DNA of 64,000 bases. Origin: Lachnospiraceae bacterium. GTDB taxonomy: Bacteria > Bacillota > Clostridia > Lachnospirales > Lachnospiraceae. The position numbers and the translations under genes were made by a program. The notes under the pieces were generated by a model. The model was not told where the DNA came from, made no database searches, and saw only the letters and a program-made list of their open reading frames with translations. The stretch spans positions 248,001 to 312,000 of the forward strand of contig CABJAM010000003.1 in assembly GCA_902363555.1 (NCBI GenBank), read 5' to 3'. Below, piece by piece: positions 1-8,697 of the stretch (position 1 is the stretch's first letter; every line of letters begins with the position of its first letter).

Positions 1-1
1 A

Positions 2-139
2 ACACATCTAAGTGAGATTGGAATCGGGGAAAAGGATTTTGATGTTATGGCCCGTAAGGCTTGCGTTGGTGGAACACTTGGCAACTTTAAAAAGCTTGGT
101 GTGGATGATGTCAAGGCGGTTTTTGAGCTTGCCTTGTGA
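2..139 (+). CDS. Iron-containing alcohol dehydrogenase, C-terminal end (partial)
   Basis: This reading frame is open from the left edge and gives 45 residues before TGA at 137-139. It reads through LSEIGIGEKDF, MARKACVGG and ends VKAVFELAL. That pattern (an L.E.GI...D...MA..A phrase, then a short helical tail) is the usual C-terminus of group III iron-dependent alcohol dehydrogenases such as butanol or lactaldehyde dehydrogenases. The nucleotide- and iron-binding parts lie outside the window, so the substrate cannot be judged. It is followed closely by deoC. Confidence 0.65.
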   Translation, partial: THLSEIGIGEKDFDVMARKACVGGTLGNFKKLGVDDVKAVFELAL

Positions 140-190
140 GAGCCCGAGGTAACTTGGTTTTTCTAAATGAACAGGAAGCGAGGATATATT

Positions 191-877
191 ATGACATATA
201 AAGATATAACACCGGAGGCGCTGGCCGCGTACTTTGACCATACCCAGCTAAAGGCTTATGCGGTGAAAAAGGATTTTGAGATCCTCTGTGAGGAAAGCAG
301 AAAATATGGTTTTAAAATGGTGGCCATCAATCCGGCGCCTGTAAAAATGTGCAAGGAGCTGCTTTGCGGTTCTGCGGTTCATGTGGGAGCCGCCATCGGT
401 TTCCCTTTAGGTCAAACGGATATTGAAGTCAAACGATTTGAGATGATCGATGCCATCGATAACGGCGCCGATGAGATCGACTATGTAATTAATCAGACAC
501 AGCTTAAGGATAAAAATTATGATTATGTGGAAAAGGAAATGCATGAGATCGTTTCCTATTGCCGCAGCCATCAGGTTATTTCCAAGGTTATTTTTGAAAA
601 CTGTTATCTGACGCAGCAGGAGAAGGAGATCATGTGTCAGATCGCCAGAGAGGTTCAGCCGGATTTTGTAAAAACCGCCACAGGCTTTGGTACCGGAGGA
701 GCAACCATCGAGGATGTTCTTTTGATGAAGCGGCTGGTGGGAGATAAGATTAAGGTGAAGGCTGCCGGTGGTATACGGACCCTGGATGACGCTTTGAAAA
801 TGATCGATGCCGGCGTCAGCAGAATCGGTTCCACAGCCAGTGTGAAGATCGTGGAGGAGCTGATCCATCTGCTGTAA
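191..877 (+). CDS. deoC: Deoxyribose-phosphate aldolase
   Basis: A 228-residue class I aldolase that splits 2-deoxyribose 5-phosphate into glyceraldehyde 3-phosphate and acetaldehyde, the last step of deoxynucleoside catabolism in the cytoplasm. Seen: FDHTQL near residue 15, the Schiff-base lysine in FVKTATGFGTGG (K161), the second active-site lysine in KVKAAGGIRT (K190), and a C-terminal phosphate-binding RIGSTASVKI. I chose ATG 191 because GCGAGGAT lies just upstream; an in-frame ATG at 167 has no ribosome site. deoD and deoB lie 7 kb away on the same strand, so the nucleoside salvage genes are split into two loci. Length is normal for the family. Confidence 0.95.
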   Translation: MTYKDITPEALAAYFDHTQLKAYAVKKDFEILCEESRKYGFKMVAINPAPVKMCKELLCGSAVHVGAAIGFPLGQTDIEVKRFEMIDAIDNGADEIDYVINQTQLKDKNYDYVEKEMHEIVSYCRSHQVISKVIFENCYLTQQEKEIMCQIAREVQPDFVKTATGFGTGGATIEDVLLMKRLVGDKIKVKAAGGIRTLDDALKMIDAGVSRIGSTASVKIVEELIHLL

Positions 878-915
878 TTGTTCGGCGGGGCTGCGGATCG
901 CAGACCGAAAATGAC

Positions 916-976
916 AAAGACCCCGCAGTCTGCTGCACTGCAAATGGATGCCCTGCAGCTTACTGCGAGGTCTTTA
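916..976 (+). terminator. Imperfect hairpin after deoC
   Basis: AAAGACC and CGCAGT on the left pair with ACTGCG and GGTCTTT on the right, with one C/A mismatch between the two blocks. The loop contains further CTGCA self-complementary sequence. The T tract after it is weak (TCTTTAATTT), so it may be a poor terminator or a processing hairpin. Confidence 0.4.
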
Positions 977-999
977 ATTTACGAATAGAAGGTGTAAGT

Positions 1000-1818
1000 A
1001 TGAAAGCGGAAATTTGTATTCAGGTGACAAACCGGCAGGGAAGTGTTGTGGCTTCTGCCTGCGGCTGCGGCCGCACCGTTCTGGAATTTGAACATGTTTA
1101 TGAGGAGGGCGACAGCATTATCATTGAATGCAGTCAGACGCCTGGCATGTTCAGGCTGTGTCTGGATGACCATGTGAAGGACGGCGTGGTATGGCTGTCC
1201 GGCCACCGGATGGAATACCCCATACCTTTGGGGGCAGCCCATGAGGCCTATGCGCCGGAAGCCTTTCTTGGAAAAGCACATGTGATCACCGCGGATGTTT
1301 TAGAAATAATACCGGGAGCATATGGACGGATCAGTGAAAATCCTCTGGACCGCCGGGGGGAAACAACCTATTACCCCCATTGTACGGCCAATGCGGAAAC
1401 GCGTGGTGAGGCTGTGTTTGCCGCCCGAAATGTCATTGACGGCAGCCTTGAAAATTCGTCTCATGGCCAATGGCCTTACACAAGCTGGGGAGAGGATGAA
1501 AATCCCCATGCGGAAATTAAAATTGACTTTGGACGTCCGGTGACGGTGGATGCGATGGCTCTTCTGATCCGGGCAGACTTTCCCCATGACAATTACTGGG
1601 AACGGGTAAGCGCTGTATTTTCCGATGGCAGTACGTTAACATTGCAGATGAAAAAAACGCAAAAGCTGCAGCGTTTTAATTTTCCGGAAAGAACGATTAC
1701 CTGGGTCAAGCTTAAAGACTTTGTGCGTTCCGATGAACCCTCGCCATTTCCCGCGTTAACAGCGTGGGAGGTGTATGGGTGGTATGCGAAGACGGCCCGG
1801 GAAACGGAGGTAGTATGA
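1000..1818 (+). CDS. Discoidin/galactose-binding-like protein, function unknown
   Basis: A 272-residue protein with no signal peptide or membrane segment. The second half (about residues 120-265) reads like a discoidin or F5/8 type C fold: an RNVIDG segment followed by a WPYTSWG, EIKIDFGRPVTVDAMALLIRAD and a final LTAWEVYGW strand. The first 110 residues look like a separate beta-rich domain. The start ATG follows GAAGGTG. Its stop TGA overlaps the ATG of the downstream M24 peptidase (ATGA), so the two are translationally coupled and probably act on the same substrate. I do not recognise a catalytic site, so a sugar-binding role is only inferred. Confidence 0.6.
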   Translation: MKAEICIQVTNRQGSVVASACGCGRTVLEFEHVYEEGDSIIIECSQTPGMFRLCLDDHVKDGVVWLSGHRMEYPIPLGAAHEAYAPEAFLGKAHVITADVLEIIPGAYGRISENPLDRRGETTYYPHCTANAETRGEAVFAARNVIDGSLENSSHGQWPYTSWGEDENPHAEIKIDFGRPVTVDAMALLIRADFPHDNYWERVSAVFSDGSTLTLQMKKTQKLQRFNFPERTITWVKLKDFVRSDEPSPFPALTAWEVYGWYAKTARETEVV

Positions 1819-2882
1819 ATAATATAGATAAATTACAGCAGTATATGGGAGTCCATATGGAGGCCGCGCTCATTGTGGACGGCTCCAACCGATTCTATTT
1901 TACCGGAATGAGATCCTCCGCAGGCGCGGTGTTAGTCATTCCTGGAAAGGCTTTTTTCTTTATTGACTTTCGCTATTTTGAGGAGGCAGAGCGGTCCGTA
2001 AAAGCGTGCCAGGTAATTGAGGCAAAAAACCTGTATGAGCAGATCGGTGCATTACTTTTTCAGCATGGAATACACCGTTTGTCCATTGTGTCCGATACAA
2101 TGACGATAAAAGAGTGTCGGGATCTGAAATCAGCTCTGCCAGGAATTGAGGTCGATGATTCCGACGATCTTTCGCGTATTATGGACACGATCCGGCGCAA
2201 AAAGGATATGAAGGAAATAGGCTGCCTGAAAAAGGCACAGAGGATTACCGACGAAGCCTTCTCTCATATACTTGAGTTTATCCGTCCTGGGATTACCGAG
2301 CTGGATATTGCCCGTGAGCTTGGCTATACCATGGAGAAGCTCGGCTCCGATGACCGGCATTATGGCTATATCGTAGCCTCCGGGCCAAACAGCTCTCTGC
2401 CCCATGGTTTTGCAACCAGCCGGGTGATCCAAAACGGCGATTTTGTCACTATGGATTTCGGCGCTGTGTGTGGCGGTTATTTTGCGGATATGACGCGGAC
2501 TGTGGCTGTCGGAGGTGTCACAGATGAGCAGAGAAAAATTTACGGAATCGTATATGAGGCTCAGCAGCGCGCTTTTGAAATGATACGGCCGGGCGCCGTC
2601 TGCTCTCAGGTAGATGCGGCCGCCAGGGATTATATATATTCCTGTGGTTATGAGGACTGTTTTTCCCATGGCCTGGGCCATTCCGTCGGTGTAGATGTGC
2701 ACGAAAATCCACGGTTTAATGAAATCTGCGAGGATATTCTGACTCCGGGCAATGTAATGACAGTGGAGCCGGGGATTTATATAAAACACAGGTTTGGCGT
2801 GAGAATTGAGGACATGATCGTTGTGCGGGAGGGCGGCTTTGAAAACCTGGCGGTCAGCCCGAAGGAATTGATTATATTATGA
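1815..2882 (+). CDS. M24 family Xaa-Pro aminopeptidase/dipeptidase
   Basis: A 355-residue cytoplasmic metallopeptidase of the pita-bread fold, probably removing N-terminal residues before proline. Residues 1-120 form the creatinase-like N-domain. The catalytic domain carries the dimetal ligands: Asp in TMDFGAVCGG and FADMTRT, His in GLGHSVGVDVHE, Glu in VEPGIY and Glu in RIEDMIVV. The start at 1815 is supported by CGGAGG seven bases upstream and by the ATGA overlap with the preceding gene. Length is typical of the short bacterial PepP/PepQ-like group, and the exact subtype cannot be told by eye. Confidence 0.9.
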   Translation: MNNIDKLQQYMGVHMEAALIVDGSNRFYFTGMRSSAGAVLVIPGKAFFFIDFRYFEEAERSVKACQVIEAKNLYEQIGALLFQHGIHRLSIVSDTMTIKECRDLKSALPGIEVDDSDDLSRIMDTIRRKKDMKEIGCLKKAQRITDEAFSHILEFIRPGITELDIARELGYTMEKLGSDDRHYGYIVASGPNSSLPHGFATSRVIQNGDFVTMDFGAVCGGYFADMTRTVAVGGVTDEQRKIYGIVYEAQQRAFEMIRPGAVCSQVDAAARDYIYSCGYEDCFSHGLGHSVGVDVHENPRFNEICEDILTPGNVMTVEPGIYIKHRFGVRIEDMIVVREGGFENLAVSPKELIIL

Positions 2883-2885
2883 TTT

Positions 2886-2927
2886 AAAAGGGTCTGCGCT
2901 GTTGATCGTTACAGCGCAGGCCCTTTT
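2886..2927. terminator. Bidirectional terminator between M24 peptidase and aroA
   Basis: AAAAGGG(T)CTGCGCTGT pairs with ACAGCGCAG(G)CCCTTTT, giving a long G/C stem flanked by A and T tracts. It sits between two convergent genes, so it can stop transcription from both sides. Confidence 0.8.
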
Positions 2928-2946
2928 AATGTATAAAAATAAGTGG

Positions 2947-4254
2947 TTAGTATTGCAGCTTTTGTAAATCCTCAAAAAATCCCGGATAGGATATATCCAC
3001 GCAGCCAGCATCGGGAATCTCGGTGATGCCGTCACTGTTCATTCCGGCGATGGCAAAGGACATGGCGATCCGGTGATCCATGTGGCTGTCAACGACCGTT
3101 CCGTGAAGCGCTCTGCCGCCGCGGATGATCATTCCGTCCTCCGTAGCTTCGATATCGGCGCCCATGGCGGACAACTGCTTGACCATCACATCGATCCGGT
3201 TGGATTCTTTGACCTTAAGCTCCTGCGCATCCCGTATCGTTGTGGTGCCTTCGGCAAAGCAGGCCAGCACCGCAATCGCTGGAATCTCGTCAATAAGTGT
3301 GGGGATCATAGCCCCCTCGATGACCGTGCCGTGAAGGCTGCTTGTGCGCACCGTAATATCGGCCACCGGCTCCCGGCCGGCGCTGCGGATATTTTCCAGC
3401 ACAAGATCAGCCCCCATGGCCTGGCAGACTCTGATGATACCGTCGCGAGTGGGGTTGATCCCCACATTTTTAATGGTGATTTCCGAGTTGGGTGTGATCA
3501 GTCCGACGACAATAAAATATGCGGCTGAGGAAATATCTCCGGGAACGATAATATCCTGAGCGTAGAGCTCCTCTGCCGGAAAGATAGTGGCTGAGGCACT
3601 GCCGCAGTTTTCGCGGGTCACATCGCCCACACCGGAAATGATCTTGGCTCCAAAGGCGGATAGCATCAGCTCTGTATGGTTTCTGGAAAGGGCCGGTTCA
3701 GTCACCCGGGTTTCGCCATCGGCGTAAAGCCCGGCCAGTAAAATGGCGGATTTTACCTGAGCCGAGGCAACCGGAGATGAATATTGGATACCGTGCAGGT
3801 GTGCACCGGTAATTTTAAGCGGTGCGCAGCCATTGCCGGAAAGACTTTCAATCTGTGCGCCCATCATGGACAGCGGGGTGATAATGCGGCCCATGGGGCG
3901 CTTTTGAATGGAAGCATCGCCGGTGAGGGTGGTCGTAAAGGGCTGTGCCGCCAATATACCGGAAATCAGACGGGTCGTGGTGCCGCTGTTGCCTGCATCC
4001 AGAATGCTTTCCGGGTTTGAGAGCCCATGGAGCCCTTTTCCATGGATGAGGACCTGGGTGCCGTCATTTTCAATGTTAATTCCCATAGCTTTAAAGCAGG
4101 CGATGGAGGACAGGCAGTCGGCCCCCTGTAAAAAGTTTTGTACCGTAGTGGTACCTTTGGCCAATGCGCCGAACATGACGCTGCGGTGTGAGATGGATTT
4201 ATCTCCGGGAACTGTCATTTCCCCGGATAAAGCATGTACCTTTGTAATATTCAT
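2947..4254 (-). CDS. aroA: 3-phosphoshikimate 1-carboxyvinyltransferase (EPSP synthase)
   Basis: A 435-residue enzyme that joins PEP to shikimate 3-phosphate in the aromatic amino acid pathway. Two inside-out alpha/beta domains are visible. The N-terminal GDKSISHRSVMFGALA and the LDAGNSGTTTRLISG loop bind PEP and shikimate 3-phosphate. LRGIL-type repeats and KESNRIDVM, DHRIAMSFA near the end complete the site. The start is preceded by AAGGAAGAA. It lies 110 bp downstream of tyrA on the same strand, so the two likely form an aromatic biosynthesis transcript ending at the terminator at 2886-2927. Confidence 0.97.
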   Translation of the reverse strand: MNITKVHALSGEMTVPGDKSISHRSVMFGALAKGTTTVQNFLQGADCLSSIACFKAMGINIENDGTQVLIHGKGLHGLSNPESILDAGNSGTTTRLISGILAAQPFTTTLTGDASIQKRPMGRIITPLSMMGAQIESLSGNGCAPLKITGAHLHGIQYSSPVASAQVKSAILLAGLYADGETRVTEPALSRNHTELMLSAFGAKIISGVGDVTRENCGSASATIFPAEELYAQDIIVPGDISSAAYFIVVGLITPNSEITIKNVGINPTRDGIIRVCQAMGADLVLENIRSAGREPVADITVRTSSLHGTVIEGAMIPTLIDEIPAIAVLACFAEGTTTIRDAQELKVKESNRIDVMVKQLSAMGADIEATEDGMIIRGGRALHGTVVDSHMDHRIAMSFAIAGMNSDGITEIPDAGCVDISYPGFFEDLQKLQY

Positions 4255-4364
4255 AAAAATGATTCTTCCTTCATATATTATTTACCATCGGCAGGAATAA
4301 CGAAAACAGCTTTTGAAGCGCCCGAAGGCGCCTGCAAATTGAGGACCTAAACGGCAGACTATTA

Positions 4365-5468
4365 CTAACTGCGCTCGTGGACGACATAATGGAATCTGCG
4401 CAGGAGTGTGACCGCCTTTTCCGCAGCGTCGCCCTCATAAAATTCGATGCGCAAAACGCCTTCCTGAAATTCCCGGTTGTGGACGATACCGATATTTTTA
4501 ATACTGATGCTGTTGGTGGCCAATATGGTGGCGATGGTGGCAATAGCGCCGGATTCGTCGATCAGGTCCACGTAGATTTCGTAAAGGGGCCGGATCGTGC
4601 CCTTGGCTTTGGACTTTGGGATGGAATCCCGGTAATCCTTGGCCTGAGCAAAAAATTGCAGCAGGCTGTCCTTTTCATTGTTTTTGACGGCATCCGCAAT
4701 GTTTTCCAGACTTTTTATATAGGCGTCCAGCACCTCCAGAAGGTTTTCACTGTTTTCGCTGCAGATCTGCTGCCACATGACCGGGGATGAGGAGGCGATG
4801 CGGGTAATGTCCTTAAAGCCGCCCGCGGCCAGCATCCGCATCCGTTCCGCGTCGTCATCGGAATCCTTCACCAGATTCACCAGTGTATAGGCGATAATGT
4901 GGGGGAGATGGCTGATGGCAGCGGTTATGTAGTCGTGATGCTTTTCATCCAGGACCACCGGTAAGGCTGTGATCGACCGGGCCAGGGCGGTCATCGTATG
5001 AACGGCGTCCTCGCAAACCTCAGGGGTGGGGGTCAGTATATAATAAGCATTTTCTAAGAGACGGTCATTGGCATTGACATAGCCGCTTTTTTCCGAGCCG
5101 GCCATGGGATGTCCGCCTACAAAATGGCGTTCCAGGCCCATCTGTCGGATGGCTGTATGTATCTGGGTCTTGACGCTGCCCACATCGGTGAGGATACAGT
5201 TTTCTTTAAGAATGGGCGCCAGTATTTTGAGATTTTCTATATTTATATTTACCGGTGCGCATAAAAAGATAATATCGCACTGGGAAAAACCGCCGGATAA
5301 GGTGTCATGGGCCTGATTTAAGGTTCCGTCGCTCATGGCGGCCAGCAGGCTGTCCTTGTCGGCGTCAAAAGCGATAATATTATATTCCGGGTGGACGCGG
5401 CGGAGGGCTTTGGCGATGGAGCCGCCGATAAGTCCCAGGCCCACAAAGCCGATGGTCGTTATATTCAT
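4365..5468 (-). CDS. tyrA: Prephenate dehydrogenase with C-terminal ACT domain
   Basis: A 367-residue NAD-dependent enzyme converting prephenate to 4-hydroxyphenylpyruvate for tyrosine synthesis. Seen: the Rossmann fingerprint GFVGLGLIGGSIAKAL at residues 6-22, the substrate motif GGHPMAGSEKSGY near 118-130, a helical dimerisation domain, and an ACT domain from about 293 (YEIYVDLIDESGAIATIAT), which in this family gives feedback control by tyrosine. TAGGAGG precedes the ATG. It is the first gene of a tyrA-aroA transcript, divergent from the EF-G gene across a 273-bp promoter region. Confidence 0.95.
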   Translation of the reverse strand: MNITTIGFVGLGLIGGSIAKALRRVHPEYNIIAFDADKDSLLAAMSDGTLNQAHDTLSGGFSQCDIIFLCAPVNINIENLKILAPILKENCILTDVGSVKTQIHTAIRQMGLERHFVGGHPMAGSEKSGYVNANDRLLENAYYILTPTPEVCEDAVHTMTALARSITALPVVLDEKHHDYITAAISHLPHIIAYTLVNLVKDSDDDAERMRMLAAGGFKDITRIASSSPVMWQQICSENSENLLEVLDAYIKSLENIADAVKNNEKDSLLQFFAQAKDYRDSIPKSKAKGTIRPLYEIYVDLIDESGAIATIATILATNSISIKNIGIVHNREFQEGVLRIEFYEGDAAEKAVTLLRRFHYVVHERS

Positions 5469-5646
5469 GGATATAACCTCCTAAAATTTTCATCAGTAGC
5501 TGTGGTGAGTGCTGTTTATGTAATAAGATGTTAGCATTGTCGGCGGAAAATTGCAAGGATTTTTGCCCTGTGAGCAGGACAAGACCTGTCGGATTCAAGC
5601 TGTTACAGAAAGTTTGTAATTAAATTGTATAATTGTCCAAAAACTA

Positions 5647-5675
5647 TTGAAAAAGTTTGAACTTTTTAGTAAAAT
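5647..5675 (+). promoter_or_regulatory. Promoter for the EF-G-like gene
   Basis: TTGAAA (5647-5652) and TAAAAT (5670-5675) are separated by 17 bp. They lie about 67 bp before the start codon, in the AT-rich region between divergent tyrA and the EF-G paralog. Confidence 0.65.
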
Positions 5676-5741
5676 GTATACATGGTTTTCATCCGCCAGA
5701 TAAAGGGTGAAAAAAATCAAAAGTATTGGAGGAAACAGGAC

Positions 5742-7829
5742 ATGAAGGTATACAAAACACAGGACATACGTAACGTCGCAATCTTAGGGCACGGTGGCTG
5801 CGGCAAGACAACATTGGTAGAAGCGATGGCTTTTGCCGCCGGCGTAACAAACCGTCAGGGCAGAGTCGACGATGGCAACACGATCAGTGATTATGATAAA
5901 GAAGAAATTCGCAGAAAATTTTCAATAAGCACATCGGTTGTTCCTATCGAGTGGGAATATTGGAAAATCAATCTGCTGGATACTCCGGGGTATATGGACT
6001 TTGTAGGTGAGGTTGAGGAAGCGCTTTCCGTGGCCGACGCCGCGATCATCGTTGTATCCGCCAAGGCCGGTGTGGAAGCCGGAACGATCAAGGCATGGAA
6101 TTACTGCGAGAAGTTCAGTATTCCGAGAACGATTTTTGTAACAGATATGGATGACGAGCATGCCGACTACATGAAGGTTGTAGATGACTTAAAGGAACTT
6201 TACGGTAAGAAGATCGCGCCGTTCCATCTGCCGATTAAAGAGAACGGCAAGTTTGTGGGCGCTGTCAATGTGGTTAAGATGGAAGGCCGTCAGTTTACAT
6301 CCAGCGGCAAATGGGAGCCAAGAGATATTCCCGCCGATGTTCAGGGCGAGCTGGAAAGCTGCCGTGAAGCATTACTGGAGGCCGTTGCTGAGACAAGCGA
6401 GGAGCTGATGGATAAGTATTTTGGCGGTGAGGAATTTACACTGGATGAAATTATCGATGCGCTCCGTATCAATGTTAATGAGGGCAGCGTAGTTCCCGTA
6501 CAGTGCGGTTCCGGTCTTTTAGGCTATGGCATTGGCAATCTGATCACTACCTGTGTGGAATTTTTACCATCGCCCATGCGCGATCACATTAAGATTTTTG
6601 GTAAGGACCCGAGAACTGAAAAAGAATATAACGTGGATTATGACTCCAGACGTCCATTTTCCGCCTATGTATTTAAGACCATCGTGGACCCGTTCATCGG
6701 CCGCTATTCCCTCGTGAAGGTTTGCTCCGGTGAGCTTAAAAATGATTCGGTGATCTATAATTACGAGAAGGAAACCGAGGAGAAGATGAATAAGCTGTTC
6801 GTTCTCCGGGGCAAAGAGGTTATCGAAGTACCTGAGCTTAAAGCCGGCGATATCGGCGCCATTGCCAAGCTGACCAATACATCCACCGGGGATACACTTT
6901 CCCTCAAGTCCGATCCTCTGGTGATTGATCGTATGGAAATGTCCGCACCTTATACATACAAGCGTTACACCGCTAAGAATAAGGGCGATGAGGATAAGGT
7001 TTCCCAGGCATTGGCCAAGATGATGGAGGAGGATCTCACACTGAGAGCCTACAATGACGGTGAAAACCACCAGTCGCTGCTTTACGGAATCGGCGATCAG
7101 CATCTGGATGTGACCGTGAGCAAGCTGTTTGCCAAATACAAGGTTGAGATTATTTTGACGAAACCGCGTATTCCATACAGAGAAACGATCCGCAAAAAAG
7201 TATCTCTGCGTGAAAAATATAAAAAACAGTCCGGCGGTCATGGCCAGTATGGCGATGTTGCCATGGAATTTGAACCCTCCGGTGATCTGGAAACACCGTA
7301 TGTCTTCGCAGAACGTGTCGTAGGCGGCGCTGTACCTAAAAACTACTTCCCGGCAGTTGAAAAAGGTGTTGCGGATTCCGTAGGAAAAGGCCCTCTTGCC
7401 GGCTATCCGGTTGTGGGTGTGAAGGCCACGCTGTTTGATGGTTCCTACCATCCGGTAGATTCCTCGGAGATGGCATTTAAGACGGCGGCCAAGCAGGCCT
7501 TTAAGGCAGCCTTTATGCAGGCGAACCCGGTGCTTCTTGAGCCCATCGCTTCCCTGAGCGTATACGTTCCGGATAATTATACCGGTGATGTTATGGGTGA
7601 TCTGAATAAGAGAAGAGGCCGTGTTCTCGGTATGAATCCGTCGGATTTCGGCCGCACGGAGATCGTCGCCGATATCCCGATGGGTGAGTTATACGGCTAC
7701 TCCACAGATCTGCGTTCCATGACCGGTGGACGCGGTGACTTCGCTTATTCCTTCAGCCGCTATGAGCAGGCGCCCAGCGATGTTCAGGCCAGGGTTATTG
7801 AAGAAAATGCTAAAGAAAATGAAGAATAA
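5742..7829 (+). CDS. Elongation factor G paralog (EF-G-like GTPase)
   Basis: A 695-residue translational GTPase with the full EF-G plan: G domain (1-270), domain II (about 310-390), domain III (SQALAKMMEEDLTLR), domain IV (GGHGQYGDVAMEFEPSG) and domain V ending near FSRYEQAP. P-loop GHGGCGKT is at 16-23 and DTPG at 80-83. The G4 position reads TDMD (134-137) instead of NKMD, and the P-loop is not the canonical AHIDAGKT, so this is a second EF-G type rather than the housekeeping copy that sits with rpsL and rpsG. Start at 5742 has GGAGG upstream; longer in-frame starts lack one. The role (translocation, recycling or stress) is not decided by sequence. Confidence 0.85.
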   Translation: MKVYKTQDIRNVAILGHGGCGKTTLVEAMAFAAGVTNRQGRVDDGNTISDYDKEEIRRKFSISTSVVPIEWEYWKINLLDTPGYMDFVGEVEEALSVADAAIIVVSAKAGVEAGTIKAWNYCEKFSIPRTIFVTDMDDEHADYMKVVDDLKELYGKKIAPFHLPIKENGKFVGAVNVVKMEGRQFTSSGKWEPRDIPADVQGELESCREALLEAVAETSEELMDKYFGGEEFTLDEIIDALRINVNEGSVVPVQCGSGLLGYGIGNLITTCVEFLPSPMRDHIKIFGKDPRTEKEYNVDYDSRRPFSAYVFKTIVDPFIGRYSLVKVCSGELKNDSVIYNYEKETEEKMNKLFVLRGKEVIEVPELKAGDIGAIAKLTNTSTGDTLSLKSDPLVIDRMEMSAPYTYKRYTAKNKGDEDKVSQALAKMMEEDLTLRAYNDGENHQSLLYGIGDQHLDVTVSKLFAKYKVEIILTKPRIPYRETIRKKVSLREKYKKQSGGHGQYGDVAMEFEPSGDLETPYVFAERVVGGAVPKNYFPAVEKGVADSVGKGPLAGYPVVGVKATLFDGSYHPVDSSEMAFKTAAKQAFKAAFMQANPVLLEPIASLSVYVPDNYTGDVMGDLNKRRGRVLGMNPSDFGRTEIVADIPMGELYGYSTDLRSMTGGRGDFAYSFSRYEQAPSDVQARVIEENAKENEE

Positions 7830-7838
7830 ATGATTTTA

Positions 7839-7877
7839 GGCCACAGTCTCCGGAGCGTTTTGGAGCACTGTGGCCTG
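7839..7877 (+). terminator. Hairpin after the EF-G-like gene
   Basis: AGGCCACAGT pairs with ACTGTGGCCT, a 10-bp perfect stem just after the stop codon. The following T tract is weak (GATTGTCTT), so termination is probable but not certain. Confidence 0.6.
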
Positions 7878-7894
7878 ATTGTCTTAAATCGCAG

Positions 7895-7923
7895 TAACCG
7901 TTCAGCGCGTCCGAACAGTTACT
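7895..7923. repeat. Short inverted repeat of the GAACAGTTAC family
   Basis: GTAACCGTTC and GAACAGTTAC form a 10-bp arm pair with one mismatch. The same half-sequence recurs near 21213, 26960, 32790, 34090 and 44724, see the finding on this repeat family. Confidence 0.5.
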
Positions 7924-7958
7924 TTGAAATCAACATTGTATAAGGAGGATGATCGTCT

Positions 7959-8675
7959 ATGGCAACACCACATAATGGGGCAGCTTCCGGGGAAATTGCA
8001 AAGACCGTGCTCATGCCCGGCGACCCGCTCAGGGCCAAATATATTGCAGATACGTATCTTAAGGAGGTGCGGCAGTTTAATTCCGTCCGTAATATGCTGG
8101 GCTTTACCGGCATTTATAAAGGAAAAGAGGTATCGGTCATGGGTTCCGGCATGGGGATGCCCAGCATCGGTATTTATTCCTATGAATTGTATAAGTTTTA
8201 CGGGGTTGAAAACATAATCCGCATCGGCAGCGCCGGCGCCTACTGCGGAAAGCTTGATGTGCTGGATCTGGTGCTCGTGGACAGCGCCTGGAGCGAATCC
8301 ACCTTTGCCAAAGTCCAGTCCGGAGCTGTCGATCACATTTTATATCCGAGCAGCCAATTAAATGATAAGATCACCGGCACCGCCGAAATGCTTCAAAAGC
8401 CGCTGGTGCGCTGCCGCACCCATTCCAGCGATGTGTTTTACCATGAGGACCATGTAGATGGCCATGAGGATTTTTATAAAAAGTATGACTGCTGGTGTGT
8501 GGAGATGGAGAGCTTTGCCCTGTTCCATAATGCGAACGTGCTCGGCAAAAATGCGGCCTGTCTGCTGACCATTTCAGATTCCTTTGTAAATCATAAGGAG
8601 CTCACCGCAAAGGAGCGGGAAACTTCCTTTGACGATATGATGCAGGTGGCGCTGGAGACGGCCGTGCGCCTGTGA
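7959..8675 (+). CDS. deoD: Purine nucleoside phosphorylase, DeoD type
   Basis: A 238-residue enzyme that cleaves purine (deoxy)nucleosides with phosphate to free base and (deoxy)ribose 1-phosphate. Seen: AKTVLMPGDPLRAKYIA at the start, GSGMGMPSIGIYSYEL, the phosphate-contact GSAGAYCG, the sugar-binding VEMESFALF and the catalytic Asp context TISDS near the end. All belong to the hexameric DeoD branch of the PNP/UDP family. AAGGAGG precedes the ATG. It is 22 bp from deoB, whose enzyme uses its sugar product, so the pair is one operon feeding deoC. Confidence 0.95.
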   Translation: MATPHNGAASGEIAKTVLMPGDPLRAKYIADTYLKEVRQFNSVRNMLGFTGIYKGKEVSVMGSGMGMPSIGIYSYELYKFYGVENIIRIGSAGAYCGKLDVLDLVLVDSAWSESTFAKVQSGAVDHILYPSSQLNDKITGTAEMLQKPLVRCRTHSSDVFYHEDHVDGHEDFYKKYDCWCVEMESFALFHNANVLGKNAACLLTISDSFVNHKELTAKERETSFDDMMQVALETAVRL

Positions 8676-8697
8676 ATTTTGAAGAATGGAGCATTTT

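Noticed and set aside
6564..7451. Minus-strand frame of 295 codons opposite the EF-G gene
   Set aside because: Shadow of the EF-G reading frame.
8686..8697. Earlier ATG for deoB
   Set aside because: The site TGGAG overlaps this start, while ATG 8698 is correctly spaced.
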